From an uncultured Sphingomonadales bacterium (GTDB taxonomy: Bacteria > Pseudomonadota > Alphaproteobacteria > Sphingomonadales > Sphingomonadaceae): DNA of 21,363 nt. The notes under the pieces were generated by a model. It was given only the letters and a program-made list of their open reading frames with translations, was not told the origin of the DNA and did no database searches. How positions within the stretch are numbered: position 1 is the first letter of the stretch; each line of letters opens with the position of its first letter. The DNA is taken from the NCBI GenBank assembly GCA_903958285.1, contig CAJBSR010000239.1, positions 1 to 21,363 on the forward strand, in the 5' to 3' direction. Of the stretch, positions 14,261-21,363 are shown one piece after another. Made by a program: the position numbers and the translations under genes.

Positions 14261-16771
14261 ATGAGCACGCGCTTCAACCCCTTTAAGGCCGATGGCCATT
14301 GGCAGAAGATTTGGGAGGAGACAGGCGTCTTCACAGCCCCGCCTGCCAGCGACCCCCGCCCCAAGGCCTATGTGCTGGAGATGTTCCCCTATCCCAGCGG
14401 GCGCATCCATATGGGCCACGTCCGCAACTATACGATGGGCGATGTGCTGGCCCGCTATAAGGGGATGACCGGCCATGCCGTGTTGCACCCGATGGGCTGG
14501 GACAGCTTTGGCATGCCGGCTGAAAATGCCGCGATGGAAAAGAAGGTCCATCCCGGAGACTGGACGCGCTCCAACATCGAAGCGATGAAAAAGCAGCTCA
14601 AGCGCCTTGGCCTCGCCATTGACTGGAGCCGGGAGCTTTCCACCTGCGAGCCCGAATATTATGGGCAGGAACAGGCGCTGTTCCTCGACATGTACAAAGC
14701 CGGTCTCGTCTACCGCAAGGAATCGACGGTCAATTGGGACCCGGTCGACATGACGGTGCTCGCCAATGAACAGGTGATCGACGGGCGCGGCTGGCGTTCC
14801 GGCGCGCTGGTTGAAAAGAAGAAACTCAACCAGTGGTTCCTCAAGATCACAGACTTTGCCGATGAGCTTTTGGAAGGCCTCGAAACCCTCGACCAATGGC
14901 CTGAGAAGGTCCGGCTGATGCAGGAAAACTGGATCGGCAAAAGTCAGGGCCTGAACCTGACCTTCAATCTGGTCGGCGGCGAGGATGGCATCGACGTGTT
15001 CACCACGCGGCCCGACACGCTGTTCGGCGCGAGCTTCGTCGCCATCGCCGCTGAACATCCCTTGGCACAGGCGCTCGCAGAGAATGCCCCACGTCTCCAG
15101 GACTTTATTGCTGACTGCAAAAAGGGCGGAACGACCGCAGCTGAAATCGAGACCGCCGAAAAGCGCGGCTTCAACACCGGTCTGTCGGTCGAGCATCCGC
15201 TGGACCCGAGCTGGCATCTGCCCGTTTACGTCGCGAACTTCGTGCTGATGGACTATGGCACGGGCGCGGTCTTCGGCTGCCCCGCGCACGACCAGCGCGA
15301 TCTTGATTTCGCCCGCAAATATGATCTGCCCGTCCGCCGTGTGGTGGCAGAAGGCGACAACGAAGGCTCCGACTTTGACGGTGACGTCGCCTATACAGGG
15401 CCGGGCCGCATCGTGAATTCGCATTGGCTCAATGGCATGACAGTCGATGATGGCAAGGCCGCCGTCATCGCCAAGGCGCAGCATGAGGGCTGGGGCGAAG
15501 GCCAGACGCAGTACCGCCTGCGCGACTGGGGTGTCTCCCGCCAGCGTTATTGGGGCACACCCATCCCCATCATCCACTGCGAGTTCTGCGGTGTTCTGCC
15601 GGTGCCACGCAGCCAGTTGCCGGTGAAGCTGCCTGAAGACGTCACCTTCGATGTGCCTGGCAATCCGCTTGACCGCCACCCGACATGGAAGAATGTCCTT
15701 TGCCCGAACTGCAAAGAACCGGCGCGGCGTGAGACCGACACGCTCGATACCTTTGCCGATTCGAGCTGGTACTTCATCCGCTTCGCCAGCCAGCCCGACG
15801 ATAAGCCGTTCGACCGCGAAGAGGCCGAAGCCTGGTTGCCCGTCGGCCAATATATTGGTGGCATTGAACATGCGATCCTCCACTTGCTCTACGCACGTTT
15901 CTGGACGCGTGCGCTGGAGCGCATTGGCAAGATTGGCATCACCGAGCCGTTCGCTGCGCTGTTCACACAGGGCATGGTGACGCATGAGACCTACAAGTCA
16001 CCCGAAGGCGCTTGGCTCAGCCCGGAAGATGTCCGTATCGCGGGCGAGGTCGTCACGACACTTGATGGCGCTCCCGTCACGCGGGGCCGCATCGAGAAGA
16101 TGTCCAAGTCCAAGAAGAACGTCGTCGATCCTGATCCGATGTTCGACCAGTACGGCGCCGACGCCGTGCGCTGGTTCATGCTGTCGGACAGCCCGCCGGA
16201 ACGTGATCTGGAATGGTCGGAAAGCGGGATTGAAGGCACCTGGCGCTTCGTCAACCGCATCTGGCGATTGTTCGACACAATTGAAGACGCGACGGGCGAA
16301 GACAAGTCCATAGACAAGCTGCTGCACAAAGCCATCGCCGGCATTGCAGTCGACATCGAGGCGCTGACCTTCAACAAGGCCGTCGCCAAGGTGCATGAGC
16401 TGGTGAATGCCATTGAAAAGGCGGCACCCTCGGCCTCGCGCACCACCGCCATCCGCACGCTCGCGCGCCTCATCGCCCCCATGCTGCCACATCTGGCCGA
16501 AGAAGGTTGGGCGCATATGGGTGGTGAAGGTCTCGTCTCAACGCAACCTTGGCCGGACCATGATCCGGCGCTGCTGGTCGATGATGAAGTTACCATCGCC
16601 GTGCAGGTCAACGGCAAGCTGCGCGATACGCTGACAGTGGCCAAGGACATGGACAAGGATGCGCTTCAGGCGCTCGCGCTGTCTTCCGACAAGATCATCC
16701 GCACGCTGGATGGGGCGACGCCGAAGAAAGTCATTGTCGTGCCCGGTCGCCTCGTTAACATCGTCGCATGA
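14261..16771 (+). CDS. leuS: Leucine-tRNA ligase
   Basis: The product has 836 residues, normal for bacterial LeuRS. It charges tRNA-Leu with leucine in the cytoplasm and edits wrong amino acids. The class I signature HMGH is at 50-53 ([14 protein letters not shown]), and KMSKS at 613-617 ([15 protein letters not shown]). The editing (CP1) domain carries [23 protein letters not shown] (around 246-268), and [15 protein letters not shown] follows. A zinc-ribbon-like insertion with HCEFCG (near 440) and CPNCKEP (near 480) is complete. The C terminus has the anticodon-binding domain and the usual [10 protein letters not shown] end. ATG 14261 ([17 protein letters not shown]) matches the family; an in-frame TTG at 14219 would add 14 unlikely residues. 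The ribosome site is weak. The stop overlaps the lptE start by four bases. Confidence 0.98.
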   Translation: MSTRFNPFKADGHWQKIWEETGVFTAPPASDPRPKAYVLEMFPYPSGRIHMGHVRNYTMGDVLARYKGMTGHAVLHPMGWDSFGMPAENAAMEKKVHPGDWTRSNIEAMKKQLKRLGLAIDWSRELSTCEPEYYGQEQALFLDMYKAGLVYRKESTVNWDPVDMTVLANEQVIDGRGWRSGALVEKKKLNQWFLKITDFADELLEGLETLDQWPEKVRLMQENWIGKSQGLNLTFNLVGGEDGIDVFTTRPDTLFGASFVAIAAEHPLAQALAENAPRLQDFIADCKKGGTTAAEIETAEKRGFNTGLSVEHPLDPSWHLPVYVANFVLMDYGTGAVFGCPAHDQRDLDFARKYDLPVRRVVAEGDNEGSDFDGDVAYTGPGRIVNSHWLNGMTVDDGKAAVIAKAQHEGWGEGQTQYRLRDWGVSRQRYWGTPIPIIHCEFCGVLPVPRSQLPVKLPEDVTFDVPGNPLDRHPTWKNVLCPNCKEPARRETDTLDTFADSSWYFIRFASQPDDKPFDREEAEAWLPVGQYIGGIEHAILHLLYARFWTRALERIGKIGITEPFAALFTQGMVTHETYKSPEGAWLSPEDVRIAGEVVTTLDGAPVTRGRIEKMSKSKKNVVDPDPMFDQYGADAVRWFMLSDSPPERDLEWSESGIEGTWRFVNRIWRLFDTIEDATGEDKSIDKLLHKAIAGIAVDIEALTFNKAVAKVHELVNAIEKAAPSASRTTAIRTLARLIAPMLPHLAEEGWAHMGGEGLVSTQPWPDHDPALLVDDEVTIAVQVNGKLRDTLTVAKDMDKDALQALALSSDKIIRTLDGATPKKVIVVPGRLVNIVA

Positions 16772-17265
16772 GCCGTTTTGCCGTCCTCCTCTTTGCGTTG
16801 CTGCTGTCCGCCTGCGGACTGAAGCCGCTTTACAGCGGTGGCAGTCAGGGGGCGGCGGGCCAGTTGCTCGGCGCCGTCGAGGTGTCGGCCATTCCCGGCA
16901 AGGCCGGTTGGCTGATGCGCGATTCGCTCCTGCGACGCTTTGGCGCGGTCGCCGAAGGGCAGAAGCGTTACCGGCTGGACGTTGAACTCGATGATCAGAT
17001 CACCGGCTTTGGTGTCCGCCGTGACGATGTGGTCACGCGCGAACGCCGGACGCTGCGCGCGCGCTATAAGCTTGTCGATCTCGCCAGCGATACGGTGCTG
17101 ATTGATGCCACCGCCGGATCGGACGCAGGCATCGACGTGGTCTCGTCTGAATATGCGACCGTCGCGGCGGAGAACACGGCGCTGGAACGGTTGAGCGATA
17201 TCGTTGCCGATCAGATCGTGGCCCGGCTGGCGCAGCAGGCGACGGCATCGCCTCAGCCCAAGTGA
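16768..17265 (+). CDS. lptE: LPS assembly lipoprotein LptE
   Basis: The product has 165 residues. LptE is an outer-membrane lipoprotein that plugs the LptD barrel and helps insert lipopolysaccharide. The signal peptide ends in the lipobox LLSAC (Cys16), followed by GLKPLYSGG, the common start of the mature alphaproteobacterial protein. The central strands include [37 protein letters not shown], then [30 protein letters not shown], the conserved C-terminal helix. It overlaps leuS (ATGA) and holA (GTGA) by four bases each, so translation is coupled. The order leuS-lptE-holA is a conserved proteobacterial arrangement, which strengthens this call for a poorly conserved family. Confidence 0.94.
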   Translation: MSRFAVLLFALLLSACGLKPLYSGGSQGAAGQLLGAVEVSAIPGKAGWLMRDSLLRRFGAVAEGQKRYRLDVELDDQITGFGVRRDDVVTRERRTLRARYKLVDLASDTVLIDATAGSDAGIDVVSSEYATVAAENTALERLSDIVADQIVARLAQQATASPQPK

Positions 17266-18287
17266 AGGGCACCGATACAGAAACCCCGCGCGCGCTGGAT
17301 GCCGTCGATGCGCGCTTCCGCTTCTTCCTGCTCTACGGTCCCGATGAGGCAGGGTCCGTTGCGCTCGCCCGCAGGCTGGAACGCGCCATGGGGGCGGATG
17401 CCGAACGGATTGACCTTGAATCGTCTGACCTGAAATCTGATCCATCGCGTCTGCTTGATGAAGCGGCGAGCATTTCGATGTTCGGCGGCAAGCGCTGGAT
17501 CCGCATCCAACCTGCGACCGACGATGTCGTCACAGCTGTACAGGGCCTGCTCGAAGCATCGGTGGCGGGCAACCCGGTGGTCGCCATTGCCGGCGCACTT
17601 CGCCCGACCTCTGCCCTCGTCAAACTCGCGCTCGACAGCAAGTTGGCGCTGGCCCATCAAAGCTATGAGCCAAAGCCTGCGGCCCTCCTCCAGATTGCCG
17701 ATGCCTTGGGCCGCGAGGCCGGGCTGCGACTATCGCGCGATCTGTGCCGGGCGCTACCTGCCGCATGCAGCAATGACCGCGCGGTGATGGCGCAGGAAGT
17801 TGAAAAGCTGGCCCTGTTCCTTGATGCAGCGCCCGACCGCCCCGCCGAGGCAGGCGTGGAAGATTATGCCACGATCAGTGCGGAGAATATTGAGGGCGAA
17901 CTCTCCCGCGTGGTGGACGGCGTGATGAGCGGACATCCGGACCGGGCCGCCTCTGAACTTGCCAAGCTTGCCCAGTCCGGCCTGTCGGGGATTCCGGTTT
18001 TACGCGCGCTGTTCAAGCGCACGGTTCTGCTCGCCGCCTTACGCAAGGAAGTCGACGCCGGACGTAGTCCAGCAGATGTTGTCGACTCCCGCGGCAAGGC
18101 GATTTTCTTTAAGGAAAAGCCCGCCATCACCGATCAGACGGGCCGCTGGACGAGCGACCGTCTGGCCATATTGGCCGACCGCATTCTCAAGACCGAACGG
18201 GCGCTGAAATCCTCAGGCAGTGCAGGCGAGCTTCTCGCCGATGCGGAACTCATCACCATTTCCCGCGCTGCCACGCGGCGGCGGTAA
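17262..18287 (+). CDS. holA: DNA polymerase III subunit delta
   Basis: The product has 341 residues. HolA is the wrench of the clamp loader; it binds and opens the beta sliding clamp. The N-terminal AAA-like domain lacks a true P loop, as usual for delta, and shows FRFFLLYGPDEAGSVALARRLE (22-43), LLDEAASISMFGGKRWIRIQPA (64-86) and the NPVVAIAGALRP strand. The C-terminal collar includes DYATISAENIEGELSRVVDGVM, GIPVLRALFKRTVLLAALRKE and the family-typical RILKTERALKSSGSAGELLADAEL near the end. The start is GTG at 17262 (GTGA overlap with the lptE stop). No ATG is available in the expected place. A hairpin follows the stop by seven bases. Confidence 0.95.
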   Translation: MKGTDTETPRALDAVDARFRFFLLYGPDEAGSVALARRLERAMGADAERIDLESSDLKSDPSRLLDEAASISMFGGKRWIRIQPATDDVVTAVQGLLEASVAGNPVVAIAGALRPTSALVKLALDSKLALAHQSYEPKPAALLQIADALGREAGLRLSRDLCRALPAACSNDRAVMAQEVEKLALFLDAAPDRPAEAGVEDYATISAENIEGELSRVVDGVMSGHPDRAASELAKLAQSGLSGIPVLRALFKRTVLLAALRKEVDAGRSPADVVDSRGKAIFFKEKPAITDQTGRWTSDRLAILADRILKTERALKSSGSAGELLADAELITISRAATRRR

Positions 18288-18294
18288 AGAAAAA

Positions 18295-18320
18295 GCCCGC
18301 CCCGGATGTCCGGAACGGGC
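18295..18320. terminator. Hairpin terminator between holA and the TonB receptor gene
   Basis: Arms GCCCGCCCCGGA (18295-18306) and TCCGGAACGGGC (18309-18320) pair over five plus five bases with a two-base mismatch in the middle and a two-base loop. Read on the minus strand the stem is followed by TTTTTCTTT, a strong intrinsic terminator for the receptor gene. Read on the plus strand only CCTTTC follows, so ending of the holA transcript would be weaker. Confidence 0.8.
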
Positions 18321-18345
18321 CCTTTCAAACCAAATCCCGATCAGA

Positions 18346-20979
18346 TCAGAACTTGCGACGGACCGTCACGCCATAGGTGCGCGGCTCCCCGAGGAAGGCG
18401 CCGTAGAGCTGGCTCGACGAACCGGCGAGGCCCTGACGGACGCCATTGGTGGTCCCGCTACCCTGAAGCGGGACGTCAAATGCGATCTGCTGATAATTGA
18501 CGTTGAACACGTTCTGCGCCCAGAGTTCGACGCCCCAGCCATTGTCAGCACCATGCACGCCGAGGCGGGCATTGACGACCGTGAAGCCGTCCTGCGTCTT
18601 TTCAAAGTCGAGATCCGACCCTGTGTTAATGTCGCTCGTGTTGCGGAAATCAACATAAGCAAGGCCGGTCATCCCGCTGCTGCCAATCTCAGGCGTCCAG
18701 GTGATCGCGCCTGTCGTCACCAGCTTGGCCGAGTTGGACATGCGCGCACCCGGCAGCTGGAAGAAGGCCGGGGAGAGCGAACCCGTGGTGTTGGTGATGT
18801 TGGTGTTGCCAAACAGATTGTCTGCATAACGCGTATCTGCATAGGTCAGACCCAGATTGACCGAAAGGCTGCGGGCCGGGCGGATCGCCGCTTCAATTTC
18901 AACACCCTTGGAGATGATGCCGGCCTTTTCCTTGCCGGTGCAGGCGCTGTTGCCCGCAATACCATCGCTGTCTGAGGCATCACCACCCGCCAGCGTGGTG
19001 CAGCCGCGCACATTTTCAACGACGAAGTTGACGCCGTTAAACGTGTTGAGCTGGAAGCTGCTGAACTTCTGGTAGAAGCCCGCGACGTTCACATCGAAGC
19101 CACGGCCATCATATTTGAAGCCGACTTCATAGGCGTCGACCGTTTCGGGGTCGAAGCCGAGGGCCTGTGTATTGATGACGCTGCCGTCGATCGCGCGGTT
19201 GCCGTTCGAAACGCTGCTGCGGCCAAGGCGATAGAGGCTGTTGCGGTCAAGGTTGAAGCCACCGGCCTTATAGCCGCGCGAGAAGCTAGCATAGGTCAGC
19301 ACATCGTCGCTCGGCTTGAAGCTGAGGACAGCCGTGCCGGTGAACTTGTTCTCCTTGATGACCGCATTGTCCTGCACATAGCTGCCATTCGGGATGGACG
19401 GGATGATGCAGGCGAGCTGGCCTGTGCCATAAAGCGGGTGCGCCGTCGGCAGGGCAGAGAGCGCGCGGCACATGACATTGTTGTCGGTGAACGCGGCGTC
19501 GAGCGTCTTCTTCTCATTGGTGTAGCGCACGCCAACCGTGAGCGAGAGCTTATCGGTCAGGTTCAGCGTATTGTGCGTGAACAGCGCCCAGTTGCGGCTG
19601 TTCTGCTTATAGCTGTCGTTGATCTGCACGCCCCGCAGCGTCAGCGGCGCCGTCGGGCTCAGGAGACCACCGATGGCGGCATAGCCCGGGAAGGTCGGGC
19701 TGGAGAGACGGGTCAGCGCATCGGCGTAGCGCGTATAGTCTGCGCCATAAGCGAGGTTGTCGTTCAGCGTCAGATCTTCATTGGCGAAATAGCCGCCGAC
19801 GAGCCAGTCGAGCTTATCCCCCAGCGCATTGCCCTGCAGCCGGATTTCCTGCGTGAAGGTGGAGAACTTCTGGTTCGCCGTGCCATCATCCTGGCGGTGC
19901 AGAATGTCGAGGTTGTTGAAGTCCGCATCCTGCCCACGCAGCCAGCGCCAATCGCGATAGGCCGTGATCGAGGTCAGCTTGGCACCGCCCAGATTATAGT
20001 TGAGCTCACCCGAAATGCCCCAATCGCGCACGTCGCCGCGATAGGACTGGCCCGGCGTGATCGAGGTGTCGCGGACAAAAATATTGTCGTTGACGATGCC
20101 GCCCAGACCACGAACCAAAGCGGCAATCGGGCTGGCGCTGCGGTTGATGGTGCCACCGACACCCGCCGTCACAAGGCTGGCCGGATAATAGGTTGCCGCA
20201 CAGCATTCTTCATTGCGGTCCGAATAGTCGGCAATGAGGCGGAAGGAGAGATCGCTCGACGGCTCAAACATCACCTGGCCGCGCAGCAAATAGCGATCGC
20301 GGTTGTTGACGGTGCGGCCCGAGACCACGTCGGTGAGGAAGCCGTCACGCTTGGAATAGATGGCGTCCAGACGGGCGGAGACCGTGTCCGTCACCGGACC
20401 GGTGATGCCGCCGACAAGGCGATAGGCGTCATAATTGCCGTAGCTGGCTTCAAGGCTGCCGCCAAACTCGTCCGACGGCTTGGCCGTAATCACATGGATA
20501 AGACCGGCAGAGGCGTTGCGGCCAAACAGCGTGCCCTGCGGGCCACGCAGCACTTCGATGCGGTCAATCGCGCCGAGTTCGGTCAGGCCGACGCCCGCGC
20601 GGTTGCGGTAAACGCCGTCGACAAAGGTCGCGACCGAGCTTTCGAGGCCGGGATTGTCACCGACCGTACCGATACCACGAATACGCGCACCGCCACCGGC
20701 GGCTTCGGACGATGTCGAGGAGACGAGCAGCGACGGCGACAACTGGTTGAGCTGGCGGATGTCTGACGCACCCGAACGGGCGAGCGTTTCAGCACCAATA
20801 GCGGAGACCGCAAGCGGCACGTCCGAAAGCTGCTGTTCACGGCGGGTGGCGGTGACGATAATCTCGCTGTCATCTGCAAAGGCGGCTTCGTCCTGCGGGG
20901 CCGAGACGGCGTCCTGCGCATACACAGGGGCGGACAGCGCGGCAAAAGCTGCCGACGCCAGCAAAATGGTTTTCTTCAT
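18346..20979 (-). CDS. TonB-dependent receptor
   Basis: The product has 877 residues. This class of 22-stranded outer-membrane barrels imports scarce substrates using the TonB-ExbBD system. A signal peptide (1-21, ending APVYA) is followed by the TonB-box-like SEIIVTATRREQ (38-49) and the plug (about 50-165). The plug has SDVPLAVSAIGAE, RIRGIGTVGDN, FVDGVYRNRAGV and EVLRGPQGTLFGRNASAG. The barrel then runs to a C-terminal Phe (VTVRRKF). The plug is the form common in sphingomonads, which carry dozens of such receptors for varied organic compounds and iron chelates; the substrate is not identifiable, and no neighbouring pathway helps. Several long loops contain cysteines, including NEECCAATYYP and a paired stretch near LAGGDASDSDGIAGNSACTG. 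ATG 20979 was chosen because KKTILLASAAF is a typical signal start; a TTG five codons upstream is less likely. Confidence 0.95.
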   Translation of the reverse strand: MKKTILLASAAFAALSAPVYAQDAVSAPQDEAAFADDSEIIVTATRREQQLSDVPLAVSAIGAETLARSGASDIRQLNQLSPSLLVSSTSSEAAGGGARIRGIGTVGDNPGLESSVATFVDGVYRNRAGVGLTELGAIDRIEVLRGPQGTLFGRNASAGLIHVITAKPSDEFGGSLEASYGNYDAYRLVGGITGPVTDTVSARLDAIYSKRDGFLTDVVSGRTVNNRDRYLLRGQVMFEPSSDLSFRLIADYSDRNEECCAATYYPASLVTAGVGGTINRSASPIAALVRGLGGIVNDNIFVRDTSITPGQSYRGDVRDWGISGELNYNLGGAKLTSITAYRDWRWLRGQDADFNNLDILHRQDDGTANQKFSTFTQEIRLQGNALGDKLDWLVGGYFANEDLTLNDNLAYGADYTRYADALTRLSSPTFPGYAAIGGLLSPTAPLTLRGVQINDSYKQNSRNWALFTHNTLNLTDKLSLTVGVRYTNEKKTLDAAFTDNNVMCRALSALPTAHPLYGTGQLACIIPSIPNGSYVQDNAVIKENKFTGTAVLSFKPSDDVLTYASFSRGYKAGGFNLDRNSLYRLGRSSVSNGNRAIDGSVINTQALGFDPETVDAYEVGFKYDGRGFDVNVAGFYQKFSSFQLNTFNGVNFVVENVRGCTTLAGGDASDSDGIAGNSACTGKEKAGIISKGVEIEAAIRPARSLSVNLGLTYADTRYADNLFGNTNITNTTGSLSPAFFQLPGARMSNSAKLVTTGAITWTPEIGSSGMTGLAYVDFRNTSDINTGSDLDFEKTQDGFTVVNARLGVHGADNGWGVELWAQNVFNVNYQQIAFDVPLQGSGTTNGVRQGLAGSSSQLYGAFLGEPRTYGVTVRRKF

Positions 20980-21047
20980 GAAGGGCATCCTCAAAAATGG
21001 GGAGTTGAAACGATGTGTTTTGTTATGGGCTGCAGATAGGTGGCTTT

Positions 21048-21063
21048 TGCTGGATTGCCAGCA
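21048..21063 (-). other. Small hairpin in the TonB receptor leader
   Basis: On the minus strand TGCTGG and CCAGCA pair perfectly around a four-base loop CAAT. Another GCTGG copy a few bases upstream on the minus strand (near 21072-21076) could compete for the CCAGC, giving two alternative pairings. It may be chance in GC-rich DNA. Confidence 0.25.
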
Positions 21064-21084
21064 CTTCGGCGCCAGCTTGGTTGA

Positions 21085-21113
21085 AATTCAGCCCCGTAGC
21101 GGCAGAAATGCAA
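21085..21113 (-). promoter_or_regulatory. Candidate promoter of the TonB receptor gene
   Basis: On the minus strand TTGCAT (21113-21108) and TGAATT (21090-21085) are separated by 17 bases. Transcription would start near 21078 and leave a leader of about 100 nt before the ATG at 20979. No Fur box or known riboswitch pattern was recognised in that leader. Confidence 0.35.
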
Positions 21114-21146
21114 CACTTGGTTAGGTGATCTGACAATCACCAAAAA

Positions 21147-21172
21147 GGGCGGGCCTGCATCCAGACCCGCCC
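21147..21172 (-). terminator. Intrinsic terminator of infC
   Basis: Arms 21147-21157 and 21162-21172 pair over 11 bases with one mismatch around a four-base loop. On the minus strand the GC-rich stem (GGGCGGG...CCCGCCC) runs into TTTTTGG. It lies about 35 bases after the infC stop. Confidence 0.85.
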
Positions 21173-21206
21173 GAATTCGTTGGCGCTATCGAAAGGCGCG
21201 GTCAGC

Positions 21207-21363
21207 TTACTTCGGCGCGAGCACCATGAGCATCTGGCGGCCTTCCATGCGCGGATACTGTTCGACCTTGGCTTCTTCCGCCATGTCTTCCTGCACCTTC
21301 TGGAGCAGTTTCATACCGAGCTGGCCATGGGCGAGTTCGCGGCCACGGAAGCGCAGGGTGACT
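21207..21363 (-). CDS. infC: Translation initiation factor IF-3, C-terminal fragment (5' end missing)
   Basis: Only the last 51 codons lie in the window. The readable tail contains [20 protein letters not shown] and ends [31 protein letters not shown]. This is the IF-3 C-terminal domain, with the conserved FRGRE, the E-P-like [12 protein letters not shown] and the MVLAPK end. IF-3 binds the 30S subunit and checks start codon pairing. The stop is TAA at 21209-21207, followed by a good terminator, so infC ends its transcript here; any rpmI-rplT neighbours would not follow directly downstream. The fragment is intact as far as seen. Confidence 0.95.
   Translation of the reverse strand, partial: VTLRFRGRELAHGQLGMKLLQKVQEDMAEEAKVEQYPRMEGRQMLMVLAPK

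Noticed and set aside
14216..15985. A 589-codon open frame on the minus strand opposite leuS.
   Set aside because: It is an antisense shadow of leuS, whose full set of synthetase motifs is on the plus strand. The product shows no domain or signal and has the His/Arg/Gly-rich make-up of reversed GC-rich codons.
19438..20766. A 442-codon open frame on the plus strand opposite the TonB receptor.
   Set aside because: Antisense of the conserved plug and barrel; composition is not protein-like and there is no ribosome site or context.
20980..21146. Possible cobalamin or other riboswitch before the TonB receptor.
   Set aside because: No conserved B12-box or other riboswitch core was recognised in the leader; only a small hairpin is seen.

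Overview
The window is a GC-rich alphaproteobacterial chromosome segment, most likely from the order Sphingomonadales. That placement is an inference. It rests on the XrtV-type exosortase locus, the order DUF3576 lipoprotein - leuS - lptE - holA, the large TonB-dependent receptor with a sphingomonad-style plug, and a repeat built around the CTGAGC-TGTCGAAG core.

Region 1 (1-7393) is an exopolysaccharide export and exosortase locus. Seven genes on the minus strand read from about 6901 down past position 1: an outer-membrane beta-barrel, an OPX polysaccharide export protein, a GumC/Wzz-type chain-length protein, a CpsD-like ATPase, an exosortase, EpsI, and an undecaprenyl-phosphate sugar phosphotransferase cut by the window edge. 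Spacings range from 4-nt overlaps to 28 nt, which points to one transcript. The phosphotransferase should start the polymer on the lipid carrier, the GumC-type protein and ATPase should set chain length, and the OPX and barrel proteins should carry the polymer out. The exosortase and EpsI should process surface proteins. A divergent 81-residue membrane protein (7148-7393) resembles the XrtV accessory protein. Two features are unusual: the CpsD-like ATPase lacks the Walker A lysine and any tyrosine tail, and the OPX protein has no lipobox and no C-terminal membrane helix. The second fits a separate barrel acting as the outer-membrane pore.

Region 2 (7474-8859) holds an orphan AAA+/STAND-like ATPase of unknown job next to the exosortase locus.

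Region 3 (8917-12764) holds DNA repair and cofactor genes. xth and ribA overlap by 4 nt (TTGA). They converge on a HAD phosphatase-yggS pair, with a bipartite inverted repeat of REP type between them. A short ThiE/TenI-like gene diverges from yggS with only 21 bp between the starts. A palindromic CTATAG in that gap lies 7-8 nt from both start codons.

Region 4 (12778-18287) holds a small predicted outer-membrane protein on the minus strand and a divergent DUF3576 lipoprotein with a good promoter. After these come leuS, lptE and holA, coupled by 4-nt stop/start overlaps (tRNA charging, LPS transport, replication clamp loading).

Region 5 (18288-21363) holds an 877-residue TonB-dependent receptor on the minus strand, bounded by a terminator shared with holA, then the 3' end of infC with its own terminator. 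No rRNA, tRNA, insertion sequence, prophage or CRISPR array was seen.
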